IMG/VR virus record: IMGVR_UViG_3300006923_001878
Span: 1 to 64,000 of that record
DNA length: 64,000 nucleotides
From: a virus
Reading direction: 5' to 3' (one strand)
The notes under the pieces are model-generated. The model saw only the letters and a list, made by a program, of their open reading frames with translations. It did not search any database and was not told where the DNA came from. The translations under genes were made by a program, and so were the position numbers. Of the stretch, positions 26,787 through 35,356 are shown piece by piece (position 1 is the stretch's first letter; each line of letters begins with the position of its first letter).

Positions 26787-28709
26787 ATGTTTAAAATAAA
26801 ACAAAATGAGGTATTTAACAACATCTTGAAAACATACCCAAAATATGTTTTCAAGATGTTCAATAACAAATGTGTTTTAAATGATTCGAATGATGAGGGA
26901 ATTCATTCTAGCGACGAGGGCAAGCTTTATTTAAATGACTTGAACCTAAAAGCTCCAGTAAGTAATAATTCTCTTTATTACGATAAGACAGGATCGTGTA
27001 TTGTTTCAGGAGGTATTCCTGATTTACTTTCATCAGATGGAACCTCTATAAACGATGGCAATTTGGCAATCTCAATGTGGGTCTATGTAGAGACTGGCTC
27101 AATTCCTGGAAACCCAACCTTAGTACAAATAGGAACTCAGTCACTTTCTGTTGAAGATGGTCGTGATGTTCTATACTTCAACGGAACAAGTTCGATAAAT
27201 CCATTCTCTTTGGTTTATAGCATTGGAACACCCTCAGGAGAGAAAAGATACCGAACAGAGAAGAATATACTTCCTCTTGAAGAATGGACCCATGTTGCTG
27301 TAACCAAAGTTCAGTTTGATAAGGCGTATTTTTATGTAAATGGTGAAAGACTCACTACTATCAAAGAAGTTGACACAGCAACAGCCGGTGGGGTGTTTAC
27401 AAAGTTAACTGCCTCTATAGGTAATAATGCAAATGACGGAAGTGTATTTCCTGGCTATATAGATGAAGTGAGTTTATTTTCAAAGAAGCTAAGATCATCA
27501 GACGCCTCTTATCTCTATAACGAAGGCCAACCAAGAGACTATCTAAATCTTAATAGCACCCTATCCCCAAAGATAGTTTCTCACTGGACCATGGGGGACG
27601 GGGACACCGCTCCTACCGTTTCTGATAAAATATCCACAAACGATCTTATAATGTCAGGGTTTTCTACAAACTATGGAATCTCAAACAAGGTTCCTTTAGG
27701 CTCACAAGTCTCTATCAGCGATGGGAATCTAAAACAAAATAAAAAGAATCCAGATGGATTTACGTTTAGACGAGAGTATATTCATAAAACAGATAGTGCT
27801 GGGTATAATTCATACGATGAGACATACACTTCAACAAAAACGATGTTTAAGATGTTAACTCTTAAAAACGCAATGGACCGCTATCTTGTTATGTCTGATG
27901 CTTTTAAGTTTGAGAACTTTCTTTTAAGCGGTGGATTACCAACGAATACAAATACAGACACTAGCACTGGCTTAGTGACTAGAATGATCCATCCATCTGG
28001 TAGTATTAACATTCTTAGCATTCCAAAGATGTTTTATGAAAACAGAATTAAGCCCGGAAGTGTGAGTCTTAATTTTTATACATCAGGAAGTCTTATTGCG
28101 ACTGCGCAGGACTTATATAAGAACGGAGCAATGGTCAGCACCCTGGGCATGGACTCAGGTTCGGTCGTCGGAACCGTCCTTTACAGCGAGGGATATATCC
28201 TTTTGACGGGCTCCACAGTCCTAGACGCCTCTCACTCCGAGCCATATATGAAGCCTCTTAGAACGGAAGACAGCGCTGGATATGATAATCCGAAATGGAT
28301 CCACTTTGGCTCTTACGAGTCCGCAACAGGAAGCAACCTACCTTCGTCTTCATATAAGATGGAATTCAAAGGTGAGAACTCTATAAATACATTGATGTTC
28401 TTTGCTCATGCAAGAAAGAATGAATTAAATTATAGTAACAACCCCTCATACCTAGAAGCTGGCAATGGTGGTAAATGGATAATAAGTACTGGTTCTAAGT
28501 TGTATCTAGAAAACGAAAGTCTACCAATTAAGAATACAATTTCCAGTTCAGTCTCACATCATTCAGAGTCTTTTCAACAGCAAGTTTTTATTGATAGAAT
28601 TGGAGTTTATGATAAAGATGGTGATATGATTATGGTCGCTTCCCTTGCCAACCCACTTAAAAAAAGGACAGATTTAAGCTATACTTTTAAACTCAAAATG
28701 GATATGTAA
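26787..28709 (+). CDS. LamG-domain virion/fibre protein (640 aa)
   Basis: Residues about 88-235 form a LamG/concanavalin-like sandwich: NLAISMWVYVETG, LEEWTHVAVTKVQF, AYFYVNGERL and YIDEVSLFSKKL. The C-terminal 100 residues match the closing module of the preceding protein. Between them is a beta-rich Ser/Gly region; its DNA at about 28,140-28,260 is visibly richer in GC than the surroundings. LamG domains in phage proteins often bind glycans, so a receptor-binding or fibre role is likely. The mRNA can form a 17-bp hairpin over codons 12-25. The start is weakly served, with AAGG 11 bases upstream. Confidence 0.68.
   Translation: MFKIKQNEVFNNILKTYPKYVFKMFNNKCVLNDSNDEGIHSSDEGKLYLNDLNLKAPVSNNSLYYDKTGSCIVSGGIPDLLSSDGTSINDGNLAISMWVYVETGSIPGNPTLVQIGTQSLSVEDGRDVLYFNGTSSINPFSLVYSIGTPSGEKRYRTEKNILPLEEWTHVAVTKVQFDKAYFYVNGERLTTIKEVDTATAGGVFTKLTASIGNNANDGSVFPGYIDEVSLFSKKLRSSDASYLYNEGQPRDYLNLNSTLSPKIVSHWTMGDGDTAPTVSDKISTNDLIMSGFSTNYGISNKVPLGSQVSISDGNLKQNKKNPDGFTFRREYIHKTDSAGYNSYDETYTSTKTMFKMLTLKNAMDRYLVMSDAFKFENFLLSGGLPTNTNTDTSTGLVTRMIHPSGSINILSIPKMFYENRIKPGSVSLNFYTSGSLIATAQDLYKNGAMVSTLGMDSGSVVGTVLYSEGYILLTGSTVLDASHSEPYMKPLRTEDSAGYDNPKWIHFGSYESATGSNLPSSSYKMEFKGENSINTLMFFAHARKNELNYSNNPSYLEAGNGGKWIISTGSKLYLENESLPIKNTISSSVSHHSESFQQQVFIDRIGVYDKDGDMIMVASLANPLKKRTDLSYTFKLKMDM
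26820..26860 (+). repeat. 17-bp perfect hairpin near the start of a LamG gene
   Basis: Bases 26820-26836 and 26844-26860 are perfect inverted repeats (arm AACATCTTGAAAACATA) with a seven-base loop. The structure lies 33 bases after the ATG of the LamG protein gene and has no T run behind it, so it is not a classical terminator. It could slow ribosomes, act as a processing site or protect mRNA. Confidence 0.6.
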
Positions 28710-28710
28710 A

Positions 28711-29262
28711 ATGATTTTAGGTTTAGATTTAAGTACAACTTGTTCTGGAATTACCATCTTAGATGCCTCTGGCAAGATTATACTTTGTGATGCTATGATG
28801 TTATCGAAGTATAAAGATTTCTATGCAAAAGTATCATACGTTCAAGATTACTTAGCAAAAGTAAGGGTAGAGTACCCTGAGATAACACATATCTACATTG
28901 AGAAGTCCTTACAAATGTTTGCCCCTGGAAGATCCTCAGCAAGAACGATTGACCTTTTATCAAGATTTAATGCCACTATAACGTGGATATGTTATATCAT
29001 ATTTCAAATTAAACCAGAACATCTAGCAGCGGGCTCTGCTAGAAAAAGTGCAGGAATTACAATTAAGAGAGGCATGAAAGCCAAGAAGATTGTTATCGCC
29101 CACCTCATTGACACAGAGCCAGATTTCGAGGTAGAATATACCATCCACGGAAACCCACGACCAAGAGAGTTTGATCGTGCGGATAGCCTTGTAATCGCAA
29201 AAGCAGGATTGGTAAATGTCAACGAAGAAAAAGAAAAAAATCCTAGTGGAAGTTCTAGGTGA
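28711..29262 (+). CDS. RuvC-like Holliday-junction resolvase
   Basis: The 183-residue protein has the RuvC/RNase H fold signature: Asp6 in GLDLSTTCSG, Glu64 in IYIEKSL, and Asp155/Asp158 in FDRADSLVIA, which together give the expected four acidic metal ligands. RuvC family members cut four-way junctions; in phages the role is to resolve branched DNA from recombination-dependent replication before packaging. T4 uses the unrelated gp49 for this. The tail past residue 170 is lysine/serine-rich and overlaps the primase gene by 47 bases. It follows the fibre gene by one base. Confidence 0.85.
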   Translation: MILGLDLSTTCSGITILDASGKIILCDAMMLSKYKDFYAKVSYVQDYLAKVRVEYPEITHIYIEKSLQMFAPGRSSARTIDLLSRFNATITWICYIIFQIKPEHLAAGSARKSAGITIKRGMKAKKIVIAHLIDTEPDFEVEYTIHGNPRPREFDRADSLVIAKAGLVNVNEEKEKNPSGSSR

Positions 29263-30175
29263 GTCTCAAAAGGTAGGGAATGAATATTTGTTTTATTGCC
29301 CTTACTGCTCCCACGAAAAAAAGAAATTATCTATAAATTTGAATAAAAATAAATATAAGTGCTGGATTTGTGAAAAGTCCGGCTCTTCTATTTCCTATTT
29401 GATTAAAAGATTTGGCTCAACAACTCAATATATGGAATGGTCAAGCTTTGACGATAGCATTGATATGTCTATTGACAAGACTTTGATTGAAGATATATAT
29501 AAATTAGGAAAAGAAAAGAAAACTAAGACCAAAGTAAGCCTCCCAAAAGAGTTTATATCACTTACAGGAAAAAAACTAGCACCAACCGCAAGTAGAGCAA
29601 TGGCTTATTTGCGCGGACGTAATTTAAATAAGAATGATATTCTAGCTTGGAAGATAGGATATTGTTCTAGTGGAGAATATGCAGGCAGGATTGTTATTCC
29701 ATCTTTCGATCTAGACGGTGATTTGTCTTACTTTATAGCTAGGAGTTATACAAGCGAAGCCTTTCCCCCATATAACAACTCAAACGCTAGCAAAGATATT
29801 GTATTCAATGAACTATTTCAAAACATCGAGAAAGAAATAATTCTAGTTGAAGGAGTTTTCGATGCAATAATTGCAGGAGAGACTGCTATTCCGCTATTAG
29901 GCTCAAGCCTTAGAAGCAATACTGAGTTATTCAATCGAATTTTAGAGTATTCCCCGAAGGTATATTTTGGTTTAGATCCTGACGCCATTAAAAAAGAAGA
30001 CAAGATTATTAAAATGTTTCTTGAATATGGGCTTGAAGTTTATAAAATTAATGTAGAACCGTATCAGGATGTTGGTTCAATGACAAAATCAGTATTTAAG
30101 AGAAGAAAAGACAAGGCGGAAAGAGTCACTATGGACTCTTTCCTTGAATATAGTTTTGATCACATGGAGATATAA
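29216..30175 (+). CDS. DNA primase (zinc ribbon plus TOPRIM)
   Basis: The 319-residue protein has a DnaG-type layout. Cys28, Cys31, Cys49 and Cys52 (CPYC and CWIC) form the zinc ribbon. A basic region follows (about 95-150). Then comes a TOPRIM domain with Glu212 in ILVEGVFDA and the GLDPDA motif at 252-257. The protein is shorter than bacterial DnaG and lacks a clear helicase-binding domain. It would make RNA primers for lagging-strand synthesis, the job of gp61 in T4. The ATG at 29216 lies inside the resolvase gene, and the stop overlaps the next start by one base. Confidence 0.85.
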   Translation: MSTKKKKKILVEVLGESQKVGNEYLFYCPYCSHEKKKLSINLNKNKYKCWICEKSGSSISYLIKRFGSTTQYMEWSSFDDSIDMSIDKTLIEDIYKLGKEKKTKTKVSLPKEFISLTGKKLAPTASRAMAYLRGRNLNKNDILAWKIGYCSSGEYAGRIVIPSFDLDGDLSYFIARSYTSEAFPPYNNSNASKDIVFNELFQNIEKEIILVEGVFDAIIAGETAIPLLGSSLRSNTELFNRILEYSPKVYFGLDPDAIKKEDKIIKMFLEYGLEVYKINVEPYQDVGSMTKSVFKRRKDKAERVTMDSFLEYSFDHMEI

Positions 30176-30495
30176 TGAATAGAAAGTTTAAAGTAAAGTT
30201 TTACGTTCCAGGAGTTGAAGGTCAAGGAGACATTTTCTCAGCAGAGATGGAGTTACCTTCCGGGCCTAGGATTTTCAACTCTCTTTCGGAAGAAAAGAAG
30301 CGAAAAGAATGTAAGTTTATTATAGATTATATTAGCAAGCAAATTTTAACAGAAAAAAAGGTATATCAAATACTTAGTTCGATGGAGACTAGCGATTTTG
30401 ACAGGGTCTTATCCGAGCAGAATGTTAATAACATCATTCAAAGATGTGTAAACGGTGAATTTAAAGAAATAACAACAGAACAAGAGGATAAATAA
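30175..30495 (+). CDS. Hypothetical protein (106 aa)
   Basis: I do not recognise this 106-residue protein. The first 40 residues look like beta strands (FKVKFYVPGVEGQGDIFSAE), the rest helical and charged, with no cysteine or membrane segment. It is coupled to the primase gene by a TAATG overlap and to the DUF3310 gene in the same way. It is probably an accessory protein of DNA metabolism, by association only. Confidence 0.65.
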   Translation: MNRKFKVKFYVPGVEGQGDIFSAEMELPSGPRIFNSLSEEKKRKECKFIIDYISKQILTEKKVYQILSSMETSDFDRVLSEQNVNNIIQRCVNGEFKEITTEQEDK

Positions 30496-30740
30496 TGATA
30501 TTTGAAGAACATGACGATGGATCGGAGCAGAAAGAAGCTGTAGACCATCCTTCACATTATAACGCTGGCAAGTTTGAAGTAATTGATGTAATTGAAGATT
30601 GGCAGCTAGGCTTTAATCTCGGTAACACAGTCAAGTATTTAGCAAGAGCAAAACACAAAGGGAAGGAAAAAGAGGATCTTAAAAAGGCCCTCTGGTATTT
30701 GACCAGAGAATTAGAAGAGTTAGAAAGAAGGAAGGTATAA
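30495..30740 (+). CDS. DUF3310-family protein
   Basis: The 81-residue product contains the DUF3310 pattern: VDHPSHYNAGKFEVIDVIEDW, then LGNTVKYLARAKHKG and KDLKKALWYL-type helices ending in a charged tail. DUF3310 is widespread in phages; T7 gp1.7, which contains such a region, acts as a nucleotide kinase, but stand-alone short members are not well defined. A role in nucleotide metabolism is possible. Both ends overlap their neighbours by one base, so it belongs to the replication operon. Confidence 0.82.
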   Translation: MIFEEHDDGSEQKEAVDHPSHYNAGKFEVIDVIEDWQLGFNLGNTVKYLARAKHKGKEKEDLKKALWYLTRELEELERRKV

Positions 30741-33700
30741 TGACCCGTATTGCACATATAGCAGACACACACATCCATAACTTTAGATATCATAAAGAAT
30801 ACAAGAAAGTATTTGAAATGATCTATACGAGTTTACGAAAAGAACAACCTGATTTGATCGTTCATTGTGGAGATATCGCACACACCAAAACACAGATCTC
30901 ACCAGAGTATATTGATACTTGTAAGGATTTCCTTGAGGGACTAGCAAACATTGCTCCCTTGGTTGTTATCTTAGGGAACCATGATGGCAATCTAAAGAAT
31001 CTGAGTAGGCAAGATGCAATTTCACCTATCATTAGTTCCTTGAAGACTAAAAATCCTGTATATTTCTCAAGAGATACACAGACTTATAAATTTGATGATG
31101 TCGCAATTCATGCCATCTCAGTTTTCGATGATGCTCCGTGGCCAGAACCTAGTGATAAACATATTAATATCGCTCTCTACCATGGATGTATGTCCGAAGC
31201 TAAGACTGACCTTGGTTTTGCTTTAAGTTCAGAAATGAATGCTGATGAAATCTTTAAGGCATATGATTACACTCTTCTTGGAGATATTCATAAGAAGCAG
31301 TTCTTAGGAGAGCGTATTGCTTATTGTGGCTCAACTATCCAGCAAAATTTTGGAGAAGTTAAGAATAAAGGCTATTTATTATGGGACATAGATTCAGCGA
31401 CGGACTTTACTTGTGATTATCGCACGTTTGAAAACCCAAAAGCATTTGAAACTATTATCGTTGAAAAAGATTTTGACGTAAGCCAGATATCGATTTCAAA
31501 TAACAGCAGAGTAAGGTTAAAAATTAAAAAAGACCTTACTATAAAAGAGGTTGAGGAAATTAAGATTGAGCTTAGAAATAAGTTTGATGTTGAATCAATT
31601 ATTGATATTAAGGAATACTTTGGTAATAATATCACAGAAGATGGTGAGATCGAGGATCTATCATCCCTGGATGTTCAAAGGGAGCACCTTGAATCTTATT
31701 TAGAGCCAGGACTTGACAAGGAAGTCAAAAAGGCTGTATTTGAGTTCGCAAAAAGGTTTCATAAAGAAGCTGATTATCAAAAAGTCTTTACGGGTTCAAC
31801 ATGGAATTTAAATTCATTAGATTGGTCTAACCTCTTTTCTTATGGAGAAGACAATGAGATTGATTTTAAATCTTACGAAGGTATCGTGGGCATATTTGGA
31901 AAGAATTATACTGGTAAGTCTAGTATTGTTGATAGTTTACTTTATACGATTTTTAATTCTAATTCGAAAGGCATTAGGAAGACATACGATGTTATCAATA
32001 ATGCAAAGACCTCATGTTCTGGGGAAGTTTCAATTGAGGCTGGTGGCCAAAATATTAAGATACTCCGAAAGACAGAAAAGAAAGATCGCAAAGATAAATC
32101 AGGAAATATTCTCAACGAAACAAAATCGACTCTAACTGTTACTCGTGACGGAAAGACTCTTAATGAACTCTCTAAGAGAGACACTGATAAACTTCTATCT
32201 AGAATGTTTGGCACGAAAGATGATTTTCTATTAACAACGTTATCTTCTCAGTCAGATCCGTTCAATTTCATTAGTCAAGGGAACACGGTGCGTCGTGAGA
32301 TTCTATCAAGATTCCTGGGTCTTGATGCTTTCGAGCCTGTTCATAAGTTAGCAAAGAAAGAGCTTAACCTAGCTAAGAAGCAAGTTAATAAATATAACCT
32401 TGAAGATTTGAATACTTCTATTAAAAGCCTTAAGGATGAATCCTTAAGGAAAGAAGCTCTTTTCCTTTCTAAGAAAAATGAAAATGATAAGAGAGCAAAG
32501 GATATTGAAGAATTATCTCACGATATTATAAAGATTAATGCAGGCATGAAGCCAGTCCCGAAGCTCCTTAACAGAAAAGAATTAAATCGACAACTCCGAG
32601 TTGCTAAGGAGTATCAAAAAAATCTTGAAAATGCTGTTAAAAAGTATCGTATTTACATAGATAGCTGGAAGGATGAGATAGCAGATTCGAAAACCACAAT
32701 GGACTCAATCGACGTAATCAATCTCAATAATGTTCTTTTAGAACATGAGACAAGTGAGCTTGAATTAAAAGCAGCTAGAGTAAAACTAGACAAAGCCCTA
32801 GTTGACCAAGCAAATATTGTTAAAGATAAAACGATTTTATGTGGTGTTCCTTGTGACAAAAAACTACATTCTAGTTGTAAATTTGTAAAAAATGCTTCTA
32901 ATAATGTAGCTAAAACTTCAGAGGTTGAAGAGAGCATAATTCGCCTTGAAGCTTTGATTTCAGAGATTGAAGAAAAGAAACAGAAACTAGACTCGCAAGA
33001 GGGTGCAAAATCTTCTTTAGAGTTGAGAAAGTCTCTTTTTTCCTGTATTAATGACACTAATGCTCGCATCCGAACAGAGCATCTTGTCATTGAAAGCAAG
33101 GAGAAGGATATTAAAGCTTCGGCATTAGAACAGGAAAGAATTAAGGAGCAGCTTGCAGAGTTGACAGCAAACGAGGAGAGTATTCTCTTCAATGAAGAGA
33201 TTTCTAGCAAAGTAGAGGCTCTTGAAAAGACTTTGAAAATACTGAAGATGACGCAGACTGATAACGAGATAATTTCTATTTCTAGAGAACTTGCAAGAAT
33301 TGAGGTTAGGATCGAAACCGAAGAGGCTAACCTTGAAACTTATGAAAAGCTCAGTCAAGAATCAAAAGCCCTGGAAATATATTCAGCAGCTACTCACAGC
33401 ACTGGCATTCCATTATTGCTAATCAAGAAGCATCTCTCTCTAATCAATCAGAGAATCAACGAAGCTCTATCTACTATTGTAGACTTTACTTGTAATTTTG
33501 TAATTGATGGTCCTAATCTAGAAATTAAGATTAAACACCCTGGGCAAGTAGAGCGAAGTATCGAATCTGGCTCCGGTGCGGAAAAGACTCTGGCCTCAAT
33601 GGCAATTAGGATAGCTCTAACATCCCTAACTAAGATTGCTAAACCAAATATGCTTATCCTTGATGAACCAGCAGTTGCTTTAGATAAGGATAATATGTTG

Positions 33701-33841
33701 AAGTTTTCTGATCTTTTAACGATGCTCAAGGACTATTTCAAGATAATCTTACTAATTACTCATGTAGACGAATTAAAAGATGTTGTTGACACTGTAATAA
33801 ATGTGAACAAAAATTCGGAGGGATTCGCTACTTTAACTTAG
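30740..33841 (+). CDS. Fused Mre11-Rad50 recombination nuclease/ATPase (gp47-gp46)
   Basis: One uninterrupted reading frame of 1,033 residues holds both subunits of the SbcCD/Mre11-Rad50 complex. Residues 1-350 are the Mre11/gp47 phosphoesterase: DTHIH (Asp9, His11), CGDIAHT (Asp45), GNHD (80-82), YHG (His148) and GDIH (182-184). Residues 370-1033 are the Rad50/gp46 ATPase: Walker A GKNYTGKSS (about 387), a coiled coil, a hook with Cys701, Cys705 and Cys713, a second coil, the SGSGAEKTLAS signature, and Walker B MLILDEPAVALD (about 971). T4 makes gp47 (339 residues) and gp46 (560) separately. The complex resects ends for recombination-dependent replication. Confidence 0.9.
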   Translation: MTRIAHIADTHIHNFRYHKEYKKVFEMIYTSLRKEQPDLIVHCGDIAHTKTQISPEYIDTCKDFLEGLANIAPLVVILGNHDGNLKNLSRQDAISPIISSLKTKNPVYFSRDTQTYKFDDVAIHAISVFDDAPWPEPSDKHINIALYHGCMSEAKTDLGFALSSEMNADEIFKAYDYTLLGDIHKKQFLGERIAYCGSTIQQNFGEVKNKGYLLWDIDSATDFTCDYRTFENPKAFETIIVEKDFDVSQISISNNSRVRLKIKKDLTIKEVEEIKIELRNKFDVESIIDIKEYFGNNITEDGEIEDLSSLDVQREHLESYLEPGLDKEVKKAVFEFAKRFHKEADYQKVFTGSTWNLNSLDWSNLFSYGEDNEIDFKSYEGIVGIFGKNYTGKSSIVDSLLYTIFNSNSKGIRKTYDVINNAKTSCSGEVSIEAGGQNIKILRKTEKKDRKDKSGNILNETKSTLTVTRDGKTLNELSKRDTDKLLSRMFGTKDDFLLTTLSSQSDPFNFISQGNTVRREILSRFLGLDAFEPVHKLAKKELNLAKKQVNKYNLEDLNTSIKSLKDESLRKEALFLSKKNENDKRAKDIEELSHDIIKINAGMKPVPKLLNRKELNRQLRVAKEYQKNLENAVKKYRIYIDSWKDEIADSKTTMDSIDVINLNNVLLEHETSELELKAARVKLDKALVDQANIVKDKTILCGVPCDKKLHSSCKFVKNASNNVAKTSEVEESIIRLEALISEIEEKKQKLDSQEGAKSSLELRKSLFSCINDTNARIRTEHLVIESKEKDIKASALEQERIKEQLAELTANEESILFNEEISSKVEALEKTLKILKMTQTDNEIISISRELARIEVRIETEEANLETYEKLSQESKALEIYSAATHSTGIPLLLIKKHLSLINQRINEALSTIVDFTCNFVIDGPNLEIKIKHPGQVERSIESGSGAEKTLASMAIRIALTSLTKIAKPNMLILDEPAVALDKDNMLKFSDLLTMLKDYFKIILLITHVDELKDVVDTVINVNKNSEGFATLT

Positions 33842-33851
33842 GAGTAAGAAA

Positions 33852-34187
33852 ATGGAAATACCATATATACTTATATTAATTTTTCTCACATGTGGAAATC
33901 TTGTCGGAGGAGCTTTATCTTGGAGGCTTACAAAAGTATTAAATGCTTATGATGAAGAAAGAAACTATTCTGATTATAAAGAAGCTTGGGTTTTATTAGC
34001 AATCCAAGTAGGAGTAGCTCTTTTGGCAGCCGTCCTCGCGGGGCTTGTTTCCCTTGAAGTGGTGGGTATTGGTTATATGGTAGCCGGCGGTTCAGCCTTT
34101 GTCGGCGGCTTAATGGCCCCATTCTGGTTCAAAGCAGCCAGAGATGCCGGCAAGAGAGTTATTTCGAAAAAGGCAGAGTCTCTCTAA
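33852..34187 (+). CDS. Three-span membrane protein, possible holin
   Basis: The 111-residue protein has hydrophobic segments at about residues 4-25, 45-67 and 70-92 (ILILIFLTCGNLVGGALS, WVLLAIQVGVALLAAVLAG, and a Gly/Ala-rich third span). A basic C-terminal tail follows. Small proteins with two or three spans and a basic tail are often holins, but this is not diagnostic. It begins 10 bases after the fused nuclease and overlaps the next gene by one base, so it heads a three-gene membrane cassette. An AGGAG site precedes the ATG. Confidence 0.6.
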   Translation: MEIPYILILIFLTCGNLVGGALSWRLTKVLNAYDEERNYSDYKEAWVLLAIQVGVALLAAVLAGLVSLEVVGIGYMVAGGSAFVGGLMAPFWFKAARDAGKRVISKKAESL

Positions 34188-34588
34188 TGTGGCTTATAAA
34201 ATTAAAATATTGGGCTAAGAAGTTAGCAATATTGGGCAAGAATTACTGGTGGGTTTTCCCATTGGTAGTTCTTGCCTTTTTTTTATCCAAATATAAACCT
34301 TATAGTTTGGCTGGTTTGTATACGAAAAAGAAAGACATTGCAAAGAAAGAACTGGAGGAACTTGAAAGTATTCACGCCGAGGAGGTAAAAGAAATACTTG
34401 AGGTTGAAAAACACACCAGTGAACAGATCTCTTTAGTAGAAAAAAAGCTTGTAGAGAAGAAAGAAACCTTGAAACGTGAGCATAAGAAACGTATCAAAGA
34501 GATTGTCAAAGAATCCAAAGATGAGCCCGATGAGATGGCAAAAAAGATTGCTGATGAATTTGGATTTACTGTTACGGAGATAGAATGA
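34187..34588 (+). CDS. Membrane-anchored coiled-coil protein, possible inner-membrane spanin
   Basis: The 133-residue protein has a basic N-terminus (KLKYWAKKL), one transmembrane span at about residues 22-40 (WWVFPLVVLAFFLS) and a long charged coiled coil from about 50 to 115, ending at residue 133. An N-terminal anchor plus a long helical periplasmic part is the plan of an i-spanin (Rz-like) protein, though many unrelated proteins share it. The start codon follows the previous stop with overlap, and the next start overlaps its stop by four bases. Confidence 0.55.
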   Translation: MWLIKLKYWAKKLAILGKNYWWVFPLVVLAFFLSKYKPYSLAGLYTKKKDIAKKELEELESIHAEEVKEILEVEKHTSEQISLVEKKLVEKKETLKREHKKRIKEIVKESKDEPDEMAKKIADEFGFTVTEIE

Positions 34589-35025
34589 GAAAAGTTCTTG
34601 TTGTAATTATTATTTGTAGTTTCATCACCACACCTGTTTTCGGTCAAGGAAAGGTTGGGAGTATTCAAAAAGGACAAACAGCACCATACTCAGGCCTTCT
34701 ATATGACTTCGAGGCAAACGCCGAACTTTTAGACAGGGCTCGAAGCCACAGAAAACTTGTTGAGATGGAGAGAGAAGTTGCCGTAGAAAAAGCAACGCTT
34801 ACCTGTAAAAAAGACTTAGCTATTTGTGGTATAAGACTCAAGAAGCTAGAAGAGAAATATAAGTTTCGAATTTCATCTAAAGATAAAGAAATCGCAATGC
34901 TTGAATCAAAACTCCAAAGTGAATGGAAGGCCACAACCTATGTCGCTGGTGGAGTATTAATTGGAGCTGGATTAACTCTTCTGGTATTTTACTTAACAAT
35001 AAAGGTTGATAATGAAAAAAATTGA
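34585..35025 (+). CDS. Secreted/membrane protein with signal peptide and C-terminal anchor
   Basis: The 146-residue protein starts with a likely signal peptide (MRKVLVVIIICSFITTPVFG, cleavage near residue 20). Next is a GQTAPYSGLL motif of a type I associate with phage lysis-module and spanin-like proteins. A helical region follows with a cysteine pair at about 73 and 80, then a C-terminal transmembrane span (about 118-139) and a short charged end. It may be a spanin-type protein, acting with the two preceding membrane proteins. No lipobox is evident, and no endolysin gene was seen in this window. Confidence 0.55.
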   Translation: MRKVLVVIIICSFITTPVFGQGKVGSIQKGQTAPYSGLLYDFEANAELLDRARSHRKLVEMEREVAVEKATLTCKKDLAICGIRLKKLEEKYKFRISSKDKEIAMLESKLQSEWKATTYVAGGVLIGAGLTLLVFYLTIKVDNEKN

Positions 35026-35356
35026 TTTAGATAGGATTGCAGCTCTTGAGCTGGCAATCAAAGAAAAGTATGGAGATCTTGCAACTAGAAATCCCGCTTC
35101 TTTCTGGAATGAAGAAAAGGAAGCTAATTACTTAGAAGAGAGTAAATTAGAAGAGGAATCTTCTAATCAAAAACCAAAGATAAAAATAGGTGAATTTTTT
35201 GTAACAAAAAAACTATTTAATAAGAGTAAGATCAAAAGTTGTCCATCATGTGAGAAACTTTTGATGAAAACTAGAGACGATTTATATTTAAATAAATATG
35301 GCATGTGTGAAGTTTGTTTTTATTTACATGTCGATGGGAGAGAGATAAATGGGTAA
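35012..35356 (+). CDS. Zinc-ribbon protein (114 aa) before the packaging genes
   Basis: I take the ATG at 35012; an in-frame TTG at 35006 is also possible. The gene overlaps the end of the membrane-protein gene by 14 bases. The first 60 residues are helical and acidic. The C-terminal part has a zinc ribbon with CPSC and, about 23 residues later, CEVC, flanked by basic and aromatic residues. DNA or RNA binding is possible. It lies two genes upstream of the large terminase, where a small terminase might be expected, but no small-terminase feature is seen. Confidence 0.6.
   Translation: MKKIDLDRIAALELAIKEKYGDLATRNPASFWNEEKEANYLEESKLEEESSNQKPKIKIGEFFVTKKLFNKSKIKSCPSCEKLLMKTRDDLYLNKYGMCEVCFYLHVDGREING

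Noticed and set aside
32428-32449. Nine-base hairpin (CCTTAAGGA arms) in the Rad50 part
   Set aside because: Short stem inside a coding sequence without T run; expected by chance at this AT content.
32653-33210. 185-codon minus-strand frame opposite the Rad50 coiled coil
   Set aside because: Ser/Leu/Phe-rich sequence is the usual antisense of Glu/Lys/Lys coiled coil; the plus-strand gene is certain.
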